Below, one piece after another: positions 43,682 to 54,762 of a stretch of DNA of 64,000 nucleotides (the first letter of the stretch is position 1; each line of letters opens with the position of its first letter). This DNA comes from Nitzschia sp. DOCU1. Taxonomy: Eukaryota; Bacillariophyta; Bacillariophyceae; Bacillariales; Bacillariaceae. The notes beneath the pieces were generated by a model, which was not told where the DNA came from, made no database searches, and saw nothing but the letters and a program-made list of their open reading frames with translations. The stretch is taken from the NCBI GenBank assembly GCA_951394045.1, contig OX595994.1, positions 1,736,001-1,800,000 on the forward strand, written 5' to 3'. Both the position numbers and the translations under genes were made by a program.

Positions 43682-45376
43682 GGGCGGGAAGCGGAAATGT
43701 GAAATTGGACGACATACTCTACCCTAGGTAAAATCGCCTGCAGATTCCAACGGTGCTGGCGTTTTCACCGTTGGAGCATGTTAGAACGATGATTAGAGGC
43801 GCCAAAATTTGGGTGCCGCTATAGCGGCATCCAAAAATTTGGGTGCCGCTATAGCGGCACCTCTTCTGATTGGCGTTAAGCGGGGCGTTCGGACTCCCGT
43901 GGTAGCTGTAATACACAAGCCAATCAAAAAGGATTGTACATCCGTAGTGGTAGCCCCGTCAACGGCCCGAAGTCCCATTCCCGACATGTATTGCGTATAC
44001 GTATTGACGGTCCCCACCAATTCATGATAGGCTGTCACGACAAAAACGAGTTGCGAACAAAGATTGATCATGTTGGACAAAGTACAATCTTGAGGGATCT
44101 TATAAGCTTGCCCGACTGTAGATTCTTGTACTTGGGCATAAAAGGCACGAGCGGCATCATCCAATACCACCGTTTCATCTTCTTGAGAAAGCCACGAACG
44201 AACAAACTCTCGTACCACGCCAAAGTAGGCTTGTCCATCGGACAAGTACGGAAATTTATTTTGATCGCTTAGTTCTTGTAGTTTGGGTGACACTTTACGA
44301 TCACCAAATGGCTCGTAGATATTGGATTGTTGAACGCCGACATCCATGAGCGTTTGTAGCGCATCATACTTCAAGGCGGATCCGCGAAAAAAGACACTTC
44401 CAAAGGGCAACAAGGAATGCGCCGCCGAATTGTTAATGTAATTGGTACGAAAAGTAAACACATTCAAGAGACGACGAATGGGATGACAGGGTGGCAACTT
44501 GGTTTCCATGGATCGTGTCATTTCATTGCTACAAAGCAAATGCGTCCATAACAAATGTTCCCGTCCGGTAATGACAAAGGCCGTTGTTTGTTTGCACAAG
44601 TACTTGGCGTGTTCCCATTGATCATCACCAGGTTTGACTAGTTGTTGCTTGGCATAATCGAAAATGGCTGTAATGTTTTGCTGAAGATCAAAATGAGCTC
44701 GAAAGCCGTAGGGACGGAATCCATCCCTCACAGCAAGTTGCGAAATATCCAAATCCACAACAAACGGACCCAGCCCAGTGTCGTCCGTAGTTCCCATAAG
44801 AGGAGCCCCCAAGCCATAAAAGAAAATGTAAGTCATGGCATCATCCGATGTTAGATCTGTCACAAAGGGATGATAGGATTCTGCCAAGGCCTGACCGGGT
44901 GCCAGTTGTAGGTCTGTCATGAGTGTCCGGGCTTGTTGTTCCGACGAAAAGAAATGAATCGTATCATCGACCGGATAACAGTTCGTGTCTCTGAGTATAG
45001 TCAACAATAGAAATTTCGCCAGTTCCATTTTGCCAAACTTGTCGTCGATCGTTTTGATTTGAATTTGAAGGTCTTTGCCCACCTTGACAACTTCTTGATA
45101 CAATTGATCCACCAAAGGAATCTTGATCCATCCATGCCACGAACTATCCATAATGTGCGATTTCGTCCATCCCGAATCAAAAATCTCTAGCTTGAAATCC
45201 CCGGGAACACCCCCCGCCTGGGTTTGATTCGCAGTAATGATTTTTTCGGGAAAGGCCAAGACAAATTGAATGACAAAATCTCCGACTCGTTCTAGGTGGT
45301 CTTGTGTTTCAGGAGCAAGTTGAGAGACTTTTGTGGCCGCCTTTTGGTCCAATAACGAGGCAAGGAACTTGGACAT

Positions 45377-45863
45377 GATACTACTAATAGTGGATCGGCA
45401 ATGACAGAAACAATAGAGTATGAATAGAACCTCTGACCGACGAGCACAAAAGAAGTGAATCAGTCATTGACAAATGATCGCATTTTTAGCCGTTGTTGAG
45501 AACCCAGCGTCTCATCGCCGCATTGGACAGAGGCCTAAAATGATGAGGCCAGGCCTTGCGACAGGCTTCTTGGGACACCGAAATCGGGAGGCGAGTATGA
45601 GCAATGGTTGTATCCACGACTGGGCGATTCGCGAGTCATGTCGTATCGTCGTACGTACGTCAGGCTCCCGAAAAAATGAAGCCACCATATCGCAAACGGC
45701 AACTTGTGATTCAATAGCTCTCGTGAGACACTGGTTCAAAGATACCGCGCCCCAACACATGTTGTCATCCTAATCCTGCTTGGCTCTTTATCCTATCATT
45801 CGTCGGTGTAAAAGTCTTTTACCAGTCCAGTAGTAGTAGCAACAGCAGCGACAGAGAAGCAAA
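45377..45863. promoter_or_regulatory. Shared upstream region, lipoxygenase-like and MBOAT genes
   Basis: 487 bp between two divergent starts (45376 minus, 45864 plus), so it must contain both promoters. No specific motif was identified. Confidence 0.45.
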
Positions 45864-47399
45864 ATGTTGTCGATTCTCAAAGACTATGTATTTTCCGAGC
45901 AAGGTTTGGTCGATCACCGACAGCCTCTCATCACGGTGACGATTCCAGGCTTGGATGGAACTTGGGGATTCTTTGCACCACAGATCGAACCTTGGATCAT
46001 GCTAGCTGTTGTAAGTATGCCTACGATTTGTTATTTGGAACATTGCGCACAAGTCTTTGTTTCTTACATACAGGTCGTCGTCGCTTGCTTTTTCATTTTC
46101 AGGCGGTCTTGATCCAATCCTTCATTCAATGTATATTCGCCGTCGTTATCTATTCCACCATCCTTCCAACACGCGGTACAATCGAGGCATACTTGGTGGG
46201 ATGGGGTGTCATTATACCCTTGGCAATGTATATTCCCTTTTGGTTGATGAACCTTTTGGAACTACAAAATCGGGTCGTGAATTTGGGCATGTCCACTGTC
46301 ATGTCGGTGGTGTCGTTTCGATGTTTGGAAGCCATGTATGGAACGTCTCCGCCTCTAGTGGAACATTCCTTGTCGAATTATGTCGCCTATTATTCGACAA
46401 TTATTCCGTGTATCTGGGACCACAAGACACAATCTCGAGCACGAATTTCCTCCTCGAAACTTGTCAGCAATGTATTGGAAGTGGGAGTCGCCTTTTCGGG
46501 AGCGTCCTTGGTCTTGTCGTTTTTGAAACACTACAACTTTCGACCATTTTCATCCTCGGTGCATTATGAATCATTGGAGTGGACGTGGGAACTACTGTCG
46601 CCGCACCATTTTGGAAATGCGTACTTTCATGCTCTGCTGGTGTATGGAACGCTCAAGACGGGGTTTGAGTTATCGGCCGTAAATGAAAATATTAAAGGAA
46701 TCGATACCTATCGATTGTTTGATGAGCCCTTTACCAAGAGTCGGACACCCACCGAATTTTGGACCAAACGATGGAATTTGTTGACGCAACCGGCTCTCAA
46801 GGTGAGTGCGCTGCCGCTTCTTGGCGGCGACGAGGCGACGCGTGTTCACAAGCGTCGTCCTCATCATCCGCAACGTGTGCATTGTTTGTCACTTTTAGCG
46901 CGCCTTCTTCCTTCCGATGCGAAAGTACTTTAATCCCAAAATCGCGCTATTGGGAACTTTTATTGGTAGGTTCTTTGGATCTTTTTGCTAAACCGGTGGG
47001 TGGGAGATCTAGAAACAAACTCATATGCAGTTGCTGGTATCTTTGTCGTCGTTTTATTCAGGTTCTGGATTGTACCACGATTATGTATGGTATTGTGTAT
47101 TTTTTGATTTAAAAGATGCCCAAGGAAATTGTCGTTCGACGCTCGTTCCCTGCTACGACCATCACTTTGGACGAGTCACCCTCTTTTTCACCTACATTGG
47201 TTTCGTTATGTTACTGGAACGTCCCGCATGCAAATGGGCGCCCGTTCAATGGATGTCCAAGAACTTGCCAACCTTTTGGATTGCTCATTTACTGTTATTG
47301 ATTCATCTGCCGATCGGCTATTGGTACTATGGCGACTGGATTGAGGGAGGTTACTTTGATCAATTTGCAGTCGCGGTTTGCCAGATCAAGAAAATATAG
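45864..47399 (+). CDS. MBOAT acyltransferase, wax-synthase-like
   Basis: Exons 45864..46010, 46103..46801, 46899..46965 and 47062..47399 give 416 residues; all junctions are GT-AG and frame-consistent (introns 92, 97 and 96 bp). The protein is highly hydrophobic with about eight membrane helices. Wax-synthase-type MBOAT signatures are TEFWTKRWNLLTQPALKRAF and, across the exon 3/4 junction, GTFIGSGLYHDYVWY, which carries the catalytic His. It would esterify a fatty alcohol or sterol with acyl-CoA in the ER. Without exon 3 the RWNLL motif would be followed by a spurious tail, so that 67-bp exon matters. It faces the lipoxygenase-like gene divergently. Confidence 0.8.
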
Positions 47400-47691
47400 C
47401 TCTCTTTACTTTCGCTTCCTTCTTCGAAGGAATTAATGTTTTTCCAGTCACCCAAACAAATGCAAGAACGATCACAAAAAGCGTTCTTTTGCGCATTGTA
47501 GCCAAGGATGCTGAGAAGATGCATCGTTGTACGGTATGTCGAAAAATGGCCATTCATCATAGATTTTGATTATCTCGTCAACGGGAGGGAATCATGAATC
47601 AAGAGCTTTTCGAAACAATATAACCGCCTTGTCTTGGCTAAGATACTGTTTCCGCACAGACAAAAATAACGCGCCGGACAAAACGTAGTGA

Positions 47692-48575
47692 TCAAACACC
47701 AAAATTTCGTCGTCGTTGATAGGCTTGCCTCAGCATTTCTTGGGTCAAAATTTCTGTCCGGCAATAGGGACAATCTCGGGTATGCGTACATAGCCATTCC
47801 ACTAGACATTGACTGTGAAACCGATGTTGGCAGGTGGATGCCAAGGAAATGACGTTTTGACCCACTTCCAAATCATGAATGCAAATGGGACAAAGGAGAG
47901 CGCCACCACCGCCACCGGAATGGGACAAGGTGCGTTGACTGGAAGATGGGCTAGGACTATTATTTTCGGGATCCATATCATTGTTGTGGCTTGATGATAA
48001 AGGAACGATTGGGCTGTTAATAATGCGGCATTCCATAGGAGACGAGGCCACTTCTTCTTCGTCTGACGACGTCGCGATGAAGGCCTGGTGCTGAAATTCT
48101 TCGACTTGTTTCCACTTTTCCAAATCTTCTTCCGAGACAACCTGCCGTCCCGAACAAAAAATGCCAAATATCATGAGCCCCTGTATTCTGATCAGCTTTT
48201 ACCTTGACACCCTATATCGCCAATCCATTTACGTACCTGGATAGTGAGTATTGACAAGAGCAATTTCTGCTTTTGCCTCTGTGTCAAACCCGCAAGCAAT
48301 TGATCCATATCCCTGTTTCGTTCGGACAGTGCCCGTTGTGAGGAGGGAGCCGCCGGCACTTCTTGTTCGGTCACCACTTGTGGTTGTGTCCGAGGATGCC
48401 ACCACGGACAAAACCATCGCCGTACTTGCGAAAGTTGTCGCATTAACGATTCGGAATTTCTCAATACAGCGACATCAATCATACAATTCAAAATCCACCG
48501 TAGAACCACCATGACGACGAAAAATAGTAGGATCACGCCACCCACTTGAAACACTGCCTGTAAATTCGACTTCAT
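47692..48575 (-). CDS. Membrane-anchored RING-H2 protein
   Basis: Exons 48575..48237 and 48180..47692 give 275 residues; the 56-bp intron (ATCCAG/GTACGT ... ATACAG/GGGCTC) is short but keeps the frame. One membrane helix lies near the N-terminus (VGGVILLFFVVMVVLRWIL). After a Ser/Asp-rich linker, residues about 212-258 form a C3H2C3 RING: CPICIHDLEVG, TCQHRFHSQCLVEW, RDCPYCRTEI. This is the layout of plant ATL-like E3 ubiquitin ligases, so it probably recruits an E2 at a membrane. It converges with the MBOAT gene. The start MKSNLQAVF precedes the helix directly. Confidence 0.85.
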
Positions 48576-49207
48576 TGCTGCCGATTAGTTGCTGAAAACT
48601 ACTCCAGGATGATATGATTGTGGACGCCAGAACTCGTTTTCCTCGCACTCTTGAAACTTCCTTCCACCAGTCACGCACAGTGCAAGAGAGACGACCCACG
48701 TACTAGGATGCCTGCAGCGTCAAAAGACAGACTTTACTACTCTCGGTCGACACTGAGATGTAGTAGTTGTACGAAACACAAGCTTTGTATCCAAACTCGA
48801 AGGGAGAAAGGGAAAAGATGCAGAAGAAATGAAACGAGTAGCGCGAAGAAACGATGATAGCGACGAGAGATGACTCCCCTCGACTCACAGGCGAGCCAGG
48901 AGGCGGCGAGAGCACGAATGATGCGACTACTAAATACGGACCTCTCATGTTCCTTCGAGCTCTTCCCGCCATCTGCTTCCGACACGATCATCGCGCCGGG
49001 CGGGCCGGTAGAAGGATCTTTTCCATCACCGAACACCGAAGCCAATCACGAATCAAAGGAATGCACAATCAATGCGTCGGAGCAAGAAGACAATCTTTCG
49101 TGGGTTATTTGTTGTCATTCTCATTTCAGATGTTGCTCAGCTCTTCATTGACAAACAGAATAACCTCGCTATATCATGTTACTACTACTACTCCCACTGG
49201 CATCAGG
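48576..49207. other. Intergenic, no supported gene
   Basis: Divergent upstream region between the RING-H2 gene and the FAD monooxygenase pseudogene. Frames here (for example 48854..49151) have no recognisable domains. Confidence 0.45.
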
Positions 49208-50698
49208 ATGTCGTCGAATCCTCCACAACAACAACGCCGCACCAAGGTCGTCGTTGTCGGCAGCGGTCCATCCGGCTGTTAACTGGCATGGCACTTGTTG
49301 CAACGCGATTCCCCGTATGATATTGTTCTGATCGAACGTCGTCCGGATCCACGAGCTGTCGATCATGACTCGACTTCAGCAAAAGAAGACTCTGGTACGT
49401 TTCCAATCGCCATACTACAAACGCACGGGATGGTGGCACTGGGCCACCGCAAATTCAATCGATCTTGTAAAATCAGAGAGTGTGGACAGTCTCCAGTTGT
49501 TTGCATCACAATGGAAAGACAGTCACGATTCCAAGAGACAAGCCGCATCTAACAATTGATCAAAATCGACTGGCATTGACGTTGCCAGAGGCAGTGACAG
49601 AAACTTCTTCCAGTCATGATCATAAGCATACGCTCCTCACGATTCAATTTGAGACTTCTGTTTGTAATGTTGATTCAGACAAGAATGAGATCAAAATGGA
49701 AAGCAGCAGCACAGATGGCAAGATCATATCCACAATGTCCTATGATTATTTGGTGGCATGTGATGGAGGCCGGTCGCGTATTCGGAACGCGTTGGTGGAT
49801 CAGGGCAAGCTTCAATGTCGTCAAGAAGAAATTCCACCTGACTATCGGACTATTCATATTTTGCGAGAGAGTCGTTACTGGAACCAGCATAAAAGGCCAT
49901 GCCTCCCACCACCAGTAGTAGTTTGCTGGGCTCTATCTGGAATTATTTCTTCCCATCGTCAATATCCCCATCTTTACCTCCCTCGCGCTTGGACTCGGAC
50001 AAAATCCACGGCTGGATGTTTCCCAACAATATATCAAGATGATTGGTTGTCCTATAAAACCCGGTACGGTCAGTTGTGCTTTTGTCTTTGAAAAGGGACA
50101 GGACCCGTTTAAGGGGGTGACTTCACCAAAACAGGTTCAGGAATACTTTCAAAAGTTGGCGCCCAAAGATTTGGGGCGCTTGATTTCCGAGACGGAAGCG
50201 GCCGCATTGTTGGCACGACCCACGTCGACGCTGATATCGGTTCGATGCAATTAATTGCACATTGCTGAAAATATCTTATTACTGGGCGATGCCGCCCATG
50301 CCGTTTCGCCTTCGATCGGTCAAGGCGCCAATAGCGCCTTGCAAGACGTTCAAGTCTTTCTACAAGTCTTGGACGAATGCGGCAACGACAACTGGGAACA
50401 GGCCTTGCCCGCGTTTACAGCAAGAAGACTTGCGGATGCCCATGCCGTCAGTGATCTTTCGGATTATGCTTCGCCCCGAACGGCTTGGATGCAGATTGAA
50501 TTTGTGCTTCGATCCATCCTCCGCTGGCGGCTGCCAAACTTTCTGGCGGATAGGATGCGACCCATGCCCGGGGATTTGTTGACGGGTACGAACTGGAGTT
50601 ACACCAAAGTATTGGAGGCAACACGGTGGTGGGCTGATCGTGTCAAGGCAACTCACCCCAAAAGGGAAGAAGGAAACCACGAACACCAAGAAAAGTAG
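49208..50698 (+). pseudogene. FAD-dependent monooxygenase pseudogene (kynurenine 3-monooxygenase-like)
   Basis: The start MSSNPPQQQRRTK leads into the FAD loop VVVVGSGPSGC, then TAA (about 49280) interrupts before LAWHLLQRDSPYD. A frameshift around 49400-49480 leads to TIPRDKPHLTIDQNRL, and the DG motif YDYLVACDGGRSRIRNALV is in that new frame. Another shift near 50000-50040 precedes PIKPGTVSCAFVFEKG, and a TAA follows SVRCN at about 50252. The GD motif NILLLGDAAHAVSPSIGQGAN and the C-terminus are then intact. Two stops and at least two shifts rule out a working enzyme unless the assembly is poor here. Intact relatives hydroxylate aromatic substrates such as kynurenine with NADPH; substrate is not readable here. 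Confidence 0.82.
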
Positions 50699-51311
50699 CA
50701 GAACAACATGATGTTCAAAACGAATAGTATGTTCTCTATTTTAGCCTACTGTACACTATCTATCTTTCCACGTTGAGAAATGCCTTACCTCAATTATAGT
50801 TTAGGGAGAAGTTAGCAATAGCTTGGCTTCGACCTGAGGTCAAGATGTTACGTCACCATGCGTTTGCTCGCGCTAACTACCGGTAGAAAAGTAGGGATCG
50901 CACTTTCGGTGTTTTAATGAGAAAAGATTACGTGTCGGGCCTTTTTATTTTTTATGCCACCAATGATATGTGCCCCATAAGAGATCCGAGGTTCGCCCCG
51001 CGATTTTCGCGCGTGTAATAGGGGGTTTGGGGATCTCTTGGCCCAACCCGAAATCAACCACATCTCATCCATGGCGATCCGAACCACGTTACTACAAAGC
51101 ATCAAAAACCGGAGCCAGATCGTCCAGGAACAAAGGAAATTTCATCCGCCTTCTTGGATCACCGATTCGCAAAAGCATTCTTATCATTTCAAGAAGAATC
51201 GGAGAAGGACTAGGCTGTGGGGGGAGATACGATTGGGGACTGCGACCCGCAATCGAATTTGCATAAATCTCAATCAGTTTTGTTCGAAAGCCAAGCCACT
51301 ATCACTCCGCC
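50699..51311. other. Intergenic, no supported gene
   Basis: About 600 bp between the monooxygenase pseudogene and the surface protein. No feature recognised. Confidence 0.45.
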
Positions 51312-52508
51312 ATGACAATCTTGCGTGTGTTGCTCATCCCGATAGCAATTCTTTCACTGGGGATGACCCGCGAAAATTGTGCTACTGCTGCTGGCGGAGT
51401 GGGAATCAAGGTAAGAACGCTTGGCTACTGGCACCAGAGGGCGTTTCCAAAGATGGACCCGACCACCATATGAGACGCGTTGCTAAATTCTCGCCTCTTT
51501 CTCGCTATTGCCGTCTAGGTTAAAGATTTCAGTACAAATCCAGACGTCGCATATGAGTCGGAGACGGGTTTACCTTTGACGGTGCCGATAATTTTTAGCT
51601 CCGACATCGAAATTAACCAGGCAAGTCCCGGAACTTTGGGCACACTCTGGGCTGTTTGGTCATTGTCAGAATCACCGAACGACGGGTACTACGACGCGGT
51701 TTCTGACTCAACTGCCAATGTGGCATTCAGTGCTACTGCAGCAGGAACGGAGGATGGGGTTGTCACTTTCACGCTGAGCCGTACCGCTCTTGTTCCAGAA
51801 GGAGTCGGTACTTTCACATTTACGTTGACCGTTAAGCTGATGTACCAAAATACAGAAGACCTCGACATGTTGATGTATCAAAAGGATTATCAAATCGAAG
51901 TTCAACGCCAGGGTGAAGGTGTATATGATTATGTCCTGGCCACGACCGAAGGCGCTGCAACAACCGAGTCATTTACCGCCCCGGAAGGAACCAAGGCTGG
52001 CCCCTCGGTAGCTGTGCCATCCTCGCCAACCAGCCTGCAACTTGTACCAACTGGGGGGCCGTTTACATATCCCGACCCCATCGTGCTTGTTGCCAGCAGT
52101 TCCGAACCTTCCTACAAGGTTTGGTTCAGTACTCTCACATCAGTTCATATATATTCCGATGCAGCAATGACCGATCTGAAGTATGTGTGGCCATCCATGT
52201 TTGTTGCATCCTCCACGACGGTCGAGGACACCGAGGCCGTCACTATCACACTGAATCTCGTCCCAGAAGGTATCTACGACCTTGGGACCGTATACATCTC
52301 ATTGAAGGTGAACTTTCGGGATACTGCGGGAGGCCGACGCAGTTTGCGCGGCCTGAGCACCGTTGATAGTCCAGGGGCGGCAAGCGGGACCAGTTTGGTG
52401 GCAAAAGTCGACATGCTTCCTATGGGAGCGTCTGCTTCGGCAAAAACGCCACTCTGGACTATTTCTGTCGCTGCTATTGCTGGTGCGGTTGCAGCCCTCC
52501 TTCTTTAA
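51312..52508 (+). CDS. Probable GPI-anchored cell-surface protein
   Basis: Exons 51312..51410 and 51519..52508 give 362 residues; the 108-bp intron (ATCAAG/GTAAGA ... GTCTAG/GTTAAA) is phase 0. Exon 1 supplies a signal peptide (MTILRVLLIPIAILSLGMTR). The body is Ser/Thr/Val-rich and suggests beta-strand modules; two halves look alike, each with a TVE/EDGVVTFTL-like strand pattern and LVPEG (ALVPEGVGTF and NLVPEGIYDL), so an internal duplication is likely. The C-terminus is a spacer followed by a hydrophobic tail (WTISVAAIAGAVAALLL) ending the protein, as in GPI-anchor signals. No catalytic motif is visible. Exon 2 alone has no ATG near its start. Confidence 0.7.
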
Positions 52509-52636
52509 TGGCTCGGTTTTATCGGTAACGGGAAACATTATCATCAGGAAACCGTGGACGGAGTCCGTGGGGGGCTCTGAATTACATCCAACTTAGATCC
52601 AACTTTGACCATACTAGAGATCAAATTAACATTTTG

Positions 52637-54286
52637 TCATCGTAGGTGAGCGTGAAATTCGGAAGGCCGACCATATGGCCCTCGTGGGATTTGGCAAATG
52701 TTGTATTCCCACTTTGTTGGAGTCGTCCTTGGTAGGTTATTTACTTGCGGCGACGGGTCACATGCGGGCCAGGGTGCAAGGGAAAAGCTCACTCCTTGTC
52801 CAACCAACGCTTGGAGCAAGACAAAGGCCTTGCTGGCATCACCATTGGCACAGGCCATCACAAACGGCATGTCGCCGCTTCCGTTAGTTTTATAGGGATC
52901 GGCGCCGTTGCTCAGCAACATGCTGATGACTTTGACATCGACAGTTGTTTGGGACGCCGCATGGTGCAGCGCCGTTGTCCCTGAACCATAATCTGTCAGG
53001 TTTGGATCCACTCCCGCTTCGAGAAGGGTTTCCACTGGAGCCAACCAAGCAGGTACAGTCGCATTCTTGCAAGCAAACATCAAGGCCGTCCAGCCAATAT
53101 TGTCTCGTACCAATGGGTCTGCACCTAGTTCCAAGAGGCGCCGCACTAGATTGGCTTTGTAGCCTTCTCGACAAGCATATAAAAGTGCACTGCGGCCATG
53201 CTTGTCGCGTGTATTCAAGTAGGAGTTGTGCCGATCATTAGTTGACGGCACATAGTCGAGCAACAAATCGATTCGATTGGTCGTGTGGCTATGGGGTGAC
53301 TTGCACAATTCTATAAGGGGTGTGACACCCTCCTCATCCGTGGCCCAAGGATCCGCTTTTCCGATTTGCAAGAGGACCATTGTGATAGAAAGTCCACATC
53401 CCACTTTTCCCACGGCGTAGTGGAGTGGAGTTTTACCGAGGCTGTTCGTGGCGTTGGCATCCGCTCCATTTTGTAATAGTTTGTTGACCAAGCGTCGGTT
53501 ATCAATGTTCTCAGTCTTGACAGCCCAATGAAGTAGAGTATTTTGGTCATCATCTTTGTTCGTTTTCTTTCTTCTCATCCATCGAAGGTTTGGATTCGCC
53601 CCGTGGTCCAGCAACAAAAAGAAGATATGTGACTCTGTCGTCCCCACAAAGAAATTCTCCCACGCAGCCAAGAGTGGCGTCACGCCATCGTCATCGGCAG
53701 CATTCACATCCGCCCCGTATTCCAGCAACCGTCGGCATCGAAGGACTTTGGCGCTGGTATCCTCGCGTTGAATTGCGCATAGCAAGGGCGTTCGGCCGCA
53801 ATCATCGCGGGCGGATACGTCTGCCCCCGCATCCAGCAATAGTTTTACCATGGCCGGCCCACACGCGTCAGTCGTTACCGCCGCCTTGTGCAAGGGCGTC
53901 GCACCAGTCTCCTCGTCTCGAAAGTGGAGTGCCTCTTGGATCACGTCCGTCGTGACCCCAAAGACAGCATGGTGCCCCTGTTGGGCCTCCTCCAGCTGAA
54001 TCAAGGACTCTCGAAAGCGAAGTGCCTCTTGTTCCGCATTCTTCTTTAACCCGACGGAGAGTTTTCCTGTACGATTGGCTTCCTGTAGCAAGGACGCCAG
54101 ATGCTCCAAGTCATTTGCAACGACGGTATCGTATATGATTCTTGACGGCACAGTAGCAGTGCAGGACGATGGATTCTTGATACTCGTGGGGCTGAAAGAA
54201 GCAGGGGAGAGGGGGGTAGTCATATTCTTCAATTGCTGTTGTTGGATCGTCATGAGCAACAGCTGCTTTGGGGTTTTGATCGTCAT
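52637..54286 (-). CDS. Ankyrin repeat protein
   Basis: A single-exon protein of 549 residues. After a Ser/Thr-rich leader and a helical stretch (about 55-110), roughly ten ankyrin repeats run from residue 125 to about 500, for example TGATPLHKAAV, CGRTPLLCAI, DGVTPLLAAW, LGKTPLHYAVG, HGRSALLYACR, IGWTALMFACK and TTALHHAASQ. The LLxxGAD(P/V) ends of repeats are clear. No membrane helix or enzyme domain is present, so a scaffold or interaction role is inferred. The last 45 residues are not repeat-like and contain a possible splice donor (CAA/GTAAAT), so the annotated C-terminus may include intron sequence. Confidence 0.85.
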   Translation of the reverse strand: MTIKTPKQLLLMTIQQQQLKNMTTPLSPASFSPTSIKNPSSCTATVPSRIIYDTVVANDLEHLASLLQEANRTGKLSVGLKKNAEQEALRFRESLIQLEEAQQGHHAVFGVTTDVIQEALHFRDEETGATPLHKAAVTTDACGPAMVKLLLDAGADVSARDDCGRTPLLCAIQREDTSAKVLRCRRLLEYGADVNAADDDGVTPLLAAWENFFVGTTESHIFFLLLDHGANPNLRWMRRKKTNKDDDQNTLLHWAVKTENIDNRRLVNKLLQNGADANATNSLGKTPLHYAVGKVGCGLSITMVLLQIGKADPWATDEEGVTPLIELCKSPHSHTTNRIDLLLDYVPSTNDRHNSYLNTRDKHGRSALLYACREGYKANLVRRLLELGADPLVRDNIGWTALMFACKNATVPAWLAPVETLLEAGVDPNLTDYGSGTTALHHAASQTTVDVKVISMLLSNGADPYKTNGSGDMPFVMACANGDASKAFVLLQALVGQGVSFSLAPWPACDPSPQVNNLPRTTPTKWEYNICQIPRGPYGRPSEFHAHLR

Positions 54287-54762
54287 GAGCAGTTGCTTTG
54301 GAGGGCTTGAAGAGACGATGGTTCGATCTATTGTTAGTTAAACGGGTCTGTTTTTATGGCAGCAGCGCCCATCGTGGCTCCCGACAGCTCCCCACCCAAG
54401 ATAGAAAATAGAAGGCGGGTATGGATGGATCGTATCTTGCGCTAGGGATAAAATTTGTAATTTATCGCGTTAAATAAAGCGAATTATGCAGTTAATACTA
54501 CACATTTTCCCTCCATCCGTTATCCAATGCGTTAAAAAAATGCGTATTTGCAATCTTCGTACGTCTGGAATCCATCGCGGCACAATTTCTCCCGCCAAGG
54601 AGGAAATGGAGACCCGGAGGAAAGTGGAGAAATCGAACCATCAGACTAAATCGTACCTCTGTCATGTCATACGTACTTGCCAATGCCATGACCTATTGTA
54701 TCCTCTCTCGACGACAATGGCAATGTAGCAAAACCTCTATCGTCCTATTCTTCAATACTACC
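54287..54762. other. Divergent upstream region, ankyrin and reductase genes
   Basis: 476 bp between two divergent starts. An in-frame ATG at 54664 upstream of the reductase adds residues absent from the family and is not used. Confidence 0.45.

Larger units (their letters stand above)
40916..43875. mobile_element. PiggyBac-type (TTAA) DNA transposon, probably non-autonomous
   Basis: A 2960-bp element flanked by TTAA (40912-40915 and 43876-43879) with inverted ends CGCCAATCGGAAG and CGCCAATCAGAAG. Subterminal blocks with GTGCCGC(C/T)ATAGCGGCACC occur on both sides, twice on the right. It carries a 241-residue plus-strand ORF and a broken minus-strand gene. TTAA target duplication is the signature of the piggyBac superfamily. 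No complete DDE transposase core was seen between the ends. The insertion point is inside the lipoxygenase-like coding sequence. Confidence 0.85.
40730..45376 (-). pseudogene. Lipoxygenase-like gene split by a transposon
   Basis: The 5' part is 45376..43876 and the 3' part 40911..40730, separated by the element at 40916..43875 and its flanking TTAA. Discounting the element and one TTAA leaves 1683 bases, exactly 561 codons, in one frame. Lipoxygenase hallmarks are EHLLWTH (H-x4-H, about residue 273), CHPIRRLLNVF, YINNSAAHSLL and VVTAYHELVGTVN, consistent with a non-heme iron site. The displaced C-terminal segment ends ECSVSV, with a terminal Val in place of the usual Ile iron ligand. As it stands, the frame runs from GVRTPR into the transposon and stops after KFWRL, losing about 60 residues. 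The enzyme would oxygenate polyunsaturated fatty acids; assignment rests on the motif set. Confidence 0.8.

Noticed and set aside
45474..45773. Open frame in the divergent promoter region
   Set aside because: Low coding character and no conserved feature; the region is better explained as promoters of its two neighbours.
54664..54762. Upstream ATG for the reductase
   Set aside because: The added residues are not signal-like or conserved; the ATG at 54763 directly precedes the Rossmann motif.
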